A DNA stretch of 8,618 nucleotides, taken from contig QIDJ01000189.1 in NCBI GenBank assembly GCA_003228395.1, forward strand, positions 1-8,618, given 5' to 3'. This stretch comes from Flammeovirgaceae bacterium (GTDB lineage: Bacteria; Bacteroidota; Bacteroidia; Cytophagales; Cyclobacteriaceae). A model generated the notes under the pieces. It did not search any database. It had not been told where the DNA came from and worked only from the letters and a program-made list of their open reading frames with translations. Positions 7,429 to 8,618 of the stretch are shown in pieces (position 1 is the first letter of the stretch; every line of letters starts with the position of its first letter). The translations under genes and the position numbers were made by a program.

Positions 7429-7730
7429 TTACCAGAAGAAAACAATCTCCGGATGCGGGAAATCAATGCCTTTTCCTTTGCCAGAAAAAACTGATACTGG
7501 CCAAGTAATATGCCATATCCAAGGAGCATAAACTGGTACGCGGGGAAAATAAAAAGCAGATAAGCTACCGTTTTCAACCAAACCGGTGTTTGTTCACTGA
7601 AGCCGAGAAATTGAAAATAATAACCTTTAATAAATACAACCGAACTCCCTGCAAGGGAAAAACAAATTAGAATCAAAACAATATCAATGTTTCGTTTGAT
7701 TCCCCACTTTTCTTTTAGCCTTTTAAACAT
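7425..7730 (-). CDS. Small two-helix membrane protein, DUF6787-like
   Basis: 101-aa inner-membrane protein of unknown role. Seen: basic N-terminus (MFKRLKEKWGIKRN), transmembrane helix about 15-35 (IDIVLILICFSLAGSSVVFIK), a short loop, second helix about 51-76, then GQYQFFLAKEKALISRIRRL (77-96), a GQxxFF...EKK...RI tail that matches my memory of the Bacteroidetes DUF6787 family. The positive-inside pattern puts both ends in the cytoplasm. It starts 50 bases after the stop of the YdeI-like gene and has a perfect -7 box just upstream, so it can be transcribed alone or with that gene. The family name is from recall and not checked. Confidence 0.75.
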   Translation of the reverse strand: MFKRLKEKWGIKRNIDIVLILICFSLAGSSVVFIKGYYFQFLGFSEQTPVWLKTVAYLLFIFPAYQFMLLGYGILLGQYQFFLAKEKALISRIRRLFSSGK

Positions 7731-7750
7731 TGGTATGCCTTTTAAACTTT

Positions 7751-7758
7751 CAAAGTTA
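7751..7758 (-). promoter_or_regulatory. Candidate promoter -7 box for the DUF6787-like gene
   Basis: On the minus strand TAACTTTG matches the Bacteroidetes primary-sigma -7 consensus TAnnTTTG at every fixed base and lies 20 bases before the ATG of the small membrane protein. No TTTG is found at the usual distance upstream, but the -33 box is the weaker of the two. The box is also part of the palindrome AACTTTCAAAGTT (7745-7757). Confidence 0.4.
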
Positions 7759-7780
7759 CTTATTTAATAAATCATTTTGA

Positions 7781-8239
7781 CTATTTAGCCCGCTCCATGC
7801 AATGAGTAATTGCTTTTGTTATTCTTTTTTCCCTGGTTTCAGTTTTTTTAGCTTCCGTAATCCAGGCTATTATTTCACGGCGGTGCGAAGTAGAGAATTT
7901 GTTAAATACCCTAAGCGCTTCAGGATTATGATTCAATGCGTCTTCAAGGTCAACCGGAACGGGAAGTTCGCGTGATTCGGGGTCATATTCAAGAGCAATA
8001 TTCACTATTTCTCCGGCTTTTGCTCCCGTTGCTTTACGTATTTCCTGGTTAATGAACATAACATATTTTGTCCCTTTTCTTGGTACCAGTGTTGCAATAA
8101 TTTTATGACCGTTCAGCAGCCCTTTTACAGGGATGTATCTTTTTACCGTAATAATACCTGATGCCTGCTTCGGGATTTCCACCAGGTAATTAATCCCTTC
8201 TTTATAGATACGTGCATTGAATCGTATCGGCTTGATCAT
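7781..8239 (-). CDS. DUF1905 + YdeI/OmpD-associated (OmdA) family protein
   Basis: 152-aa cytoplasmic protein with two known small domains. Residues about 5-90 are a DUF1905 beta-barrel (FNARIYKEGINYLVEIPK, then MFINQEIRKATGAKAGEIVNIALEYD). Residues about 96-150 are a YdeI/OmpD-associated helical domain with the typical core FSTSHRREIIAWITEAKKTETREKRI (split as FSTSHRREIIAWI, TEAKKTETREKRI). Known: this fusion is widespread in Bacteroidetes; YdeI of Enterobacteria has been tied to resistance to cationic peptides, but the molecular role is not established and should not be transferred. The length is normal and the start is the only sensible ATG. It shares a 103-base divergent region with the MATE gene. 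Confidence 0.85.
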   Translation of the reverse strand: MIKPIRFNARIYKEGINYLVEIPKQASGIITVKRYIPVKGLLNGHKIIATLVPRKGTKYVMFINQEIRKATGAKAGEIVNIALEYDPESRELPVPVDLEDALNHNPEALRVFNKFSTSHRREIIAWITEAKKTETREKRITKAITHCMERAK

Positions 8240-8256
8240 GCTGTTATAATCCTGAA

Positions 8257-8264
8257 TATGTTTG
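8257..8264 (+). promoter_or_regulatory. Candidate promoter -7 box for the MATE gene
   Basis: TATGTTTG fits TAnnTTTG perfectly, with CTTG at 8231-8234 as a possible -33 box (22-base spacer, slightly long). It would give a leader of about 70 bases before the ATG at 8343. The box forms the left part of a small palindrome, TATGT(N5)ACATA (8257-8271), where a regulator could cover the promoter. Confidence 0.4.
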
Positions 8265-8342
8265 TCACATAAGTAGAATGATTGTTTAAGATAAGCATAA
8301 TGTTTTGGAAAATACAGTGATTCTCAACACTTTTGGCGGCCT

Positions 8343-8618
8343 ATGGAACATTCAAATGTGCTGGGAAGTGAACCGGTTGGTAAGTTATTGATAAAACAGT
8401 CTGTACCTGCCGCTATCGGATTCCTGGTAATGTCCATTAACTCCATTGTTGATACCATATTTGTAGGGCATTTTGTCGGGTCAGGAGGTATTGCTGCGAT
8501 TGCGGTAGTAATGCCGATATCCTTTTTTATCTCTTCGATCGGCCTGGCAATCGGAATCGGTGGAGCGTCAATCATATCGAGGGCGCTTGGGGCAATCCAG
8601 CCGGAACGTGCCGGAAAA
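8343..8618 (+). CDS. MATE-family efflux transporter (3' partial)
   Basis: The first 92 codons of a cation-coupled multidrug and toxin extrusion transporter; the frame stays open to the last base. Seen: LGSEPVGKLLIKQSVPAAIG at residues 7-26, a classic start of MepA/NorM-like proteins; then helix 1 with FLVMSINSIVDTIFVGHFVG and helix 2 with IAAIAVVMPISFFISSIGLA; then IGIGGASIISRALG, a family signature. Complete proteins have 12 membrane helices and about 450 aa, so roughly 80 percent is outside the window. The start follows GGCGGCCT, a poor ribosome site. It is divergent from the YdeI-like gene. Substrate unknown. Confidence 0.92.
   Translation, partial: MEHSNVLGSEPVGKLLIKQSVPAAIGFLVMSINSIVDTIFVGHFVGSGGIAAIAVVMPISFFISSIGLAIGIGGASIISRALGAIQPERAGK

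Noticed and set aside
8265..8269. TCACA as part of a CRP-like site
   Set aside because: The matching TGTGA half is missing at the required distance; only a half-site is present.
8324..8575. Minus-strand 83-aa ORF at the right edge
   Set aside because: It lies opposite a clear MATE transporter reading frame and is low in complexity (runs of I, P, A), as expected for an antisense shadow.
1..8618. CRISPR arrays, tRNA or rRNA genes, transposases, phage genes
   Set aside because: No regularly spaced repeats, no tRNA-like T-loop sequence, and no transposase or integrase motif was seen on either strand.

Overview
The window reads as chromosome of a Bacteroidota (Bacteroidetes) bacterium. The evidence is a TonB-dependent receptor that starts with a carboxypeptidase-regulatory-like domain, a small two-helix membrane protein resembling the DUF6787 group, AT-rich start regions mostly without Shine-Dalgarno sequences, and two perfect TAnnTTTG promoter -7 boxes. 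I cannot place it below phylum.

Left part (1-4718): a gene set of the aerobic carbon-monoxide-dehydrogenase (Cox) / xanthine-dehydrogenase molybdenum hydroxylase type. A large molybdopterin subunit (coxL-like, 5' end outside the window) overlaps by ATGA with the FAD subunit (coxM-like). After a 266-bp gap holding two hairpins and a MITE-like inverted-repeat element come a MoxR-type AAA+ ATPase (coxD-like) and a VWA/MIDAS protein (coxE-like). In the classical system CoxL, CoxM and an iron-sulfur CoxS form the enzyme, and CoxD and CoxE mature its active site. CoxS is not seen here and may lie upstream. The large subunit has the loop AYRGAGR (form II), not the AYxCSFR loop of proven CO dehydrogenases, so the substrate should be left open.

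Middle (4719-7048): 74 bp after coxE, on the same strand, is a complete 751-aa TonB-dependent outer-membrane receptor. No convincing terminator separates it from coxE, so co-transcription is possible, but its ligand cannot be read from sequence. A long AT-rich hairpin follows it.

Right part (7049-8618): on the minus strand, a DUF1905 + YdeI/OmpD-associated protein (152 aa), a small two-helix membrane protein (101 aa) and a doubtful 76-aa ORF joined to the latter by ATGA. Divergent from these, at the right edge, is the first 92 codons of a MATE-family multidrug exporter on the plus strand. No tRNA, rRNA, CRISPR, transposase gene or phage gene was seen.

The best candidate for something new is the combination of a form II hydroxylase, the CoxD/CoxE maturation pair and an adjacent TonB receptor, with a structured element between the enzyme genes and the maturation genes. 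Each part belongs to a known family; only the combination is notable.
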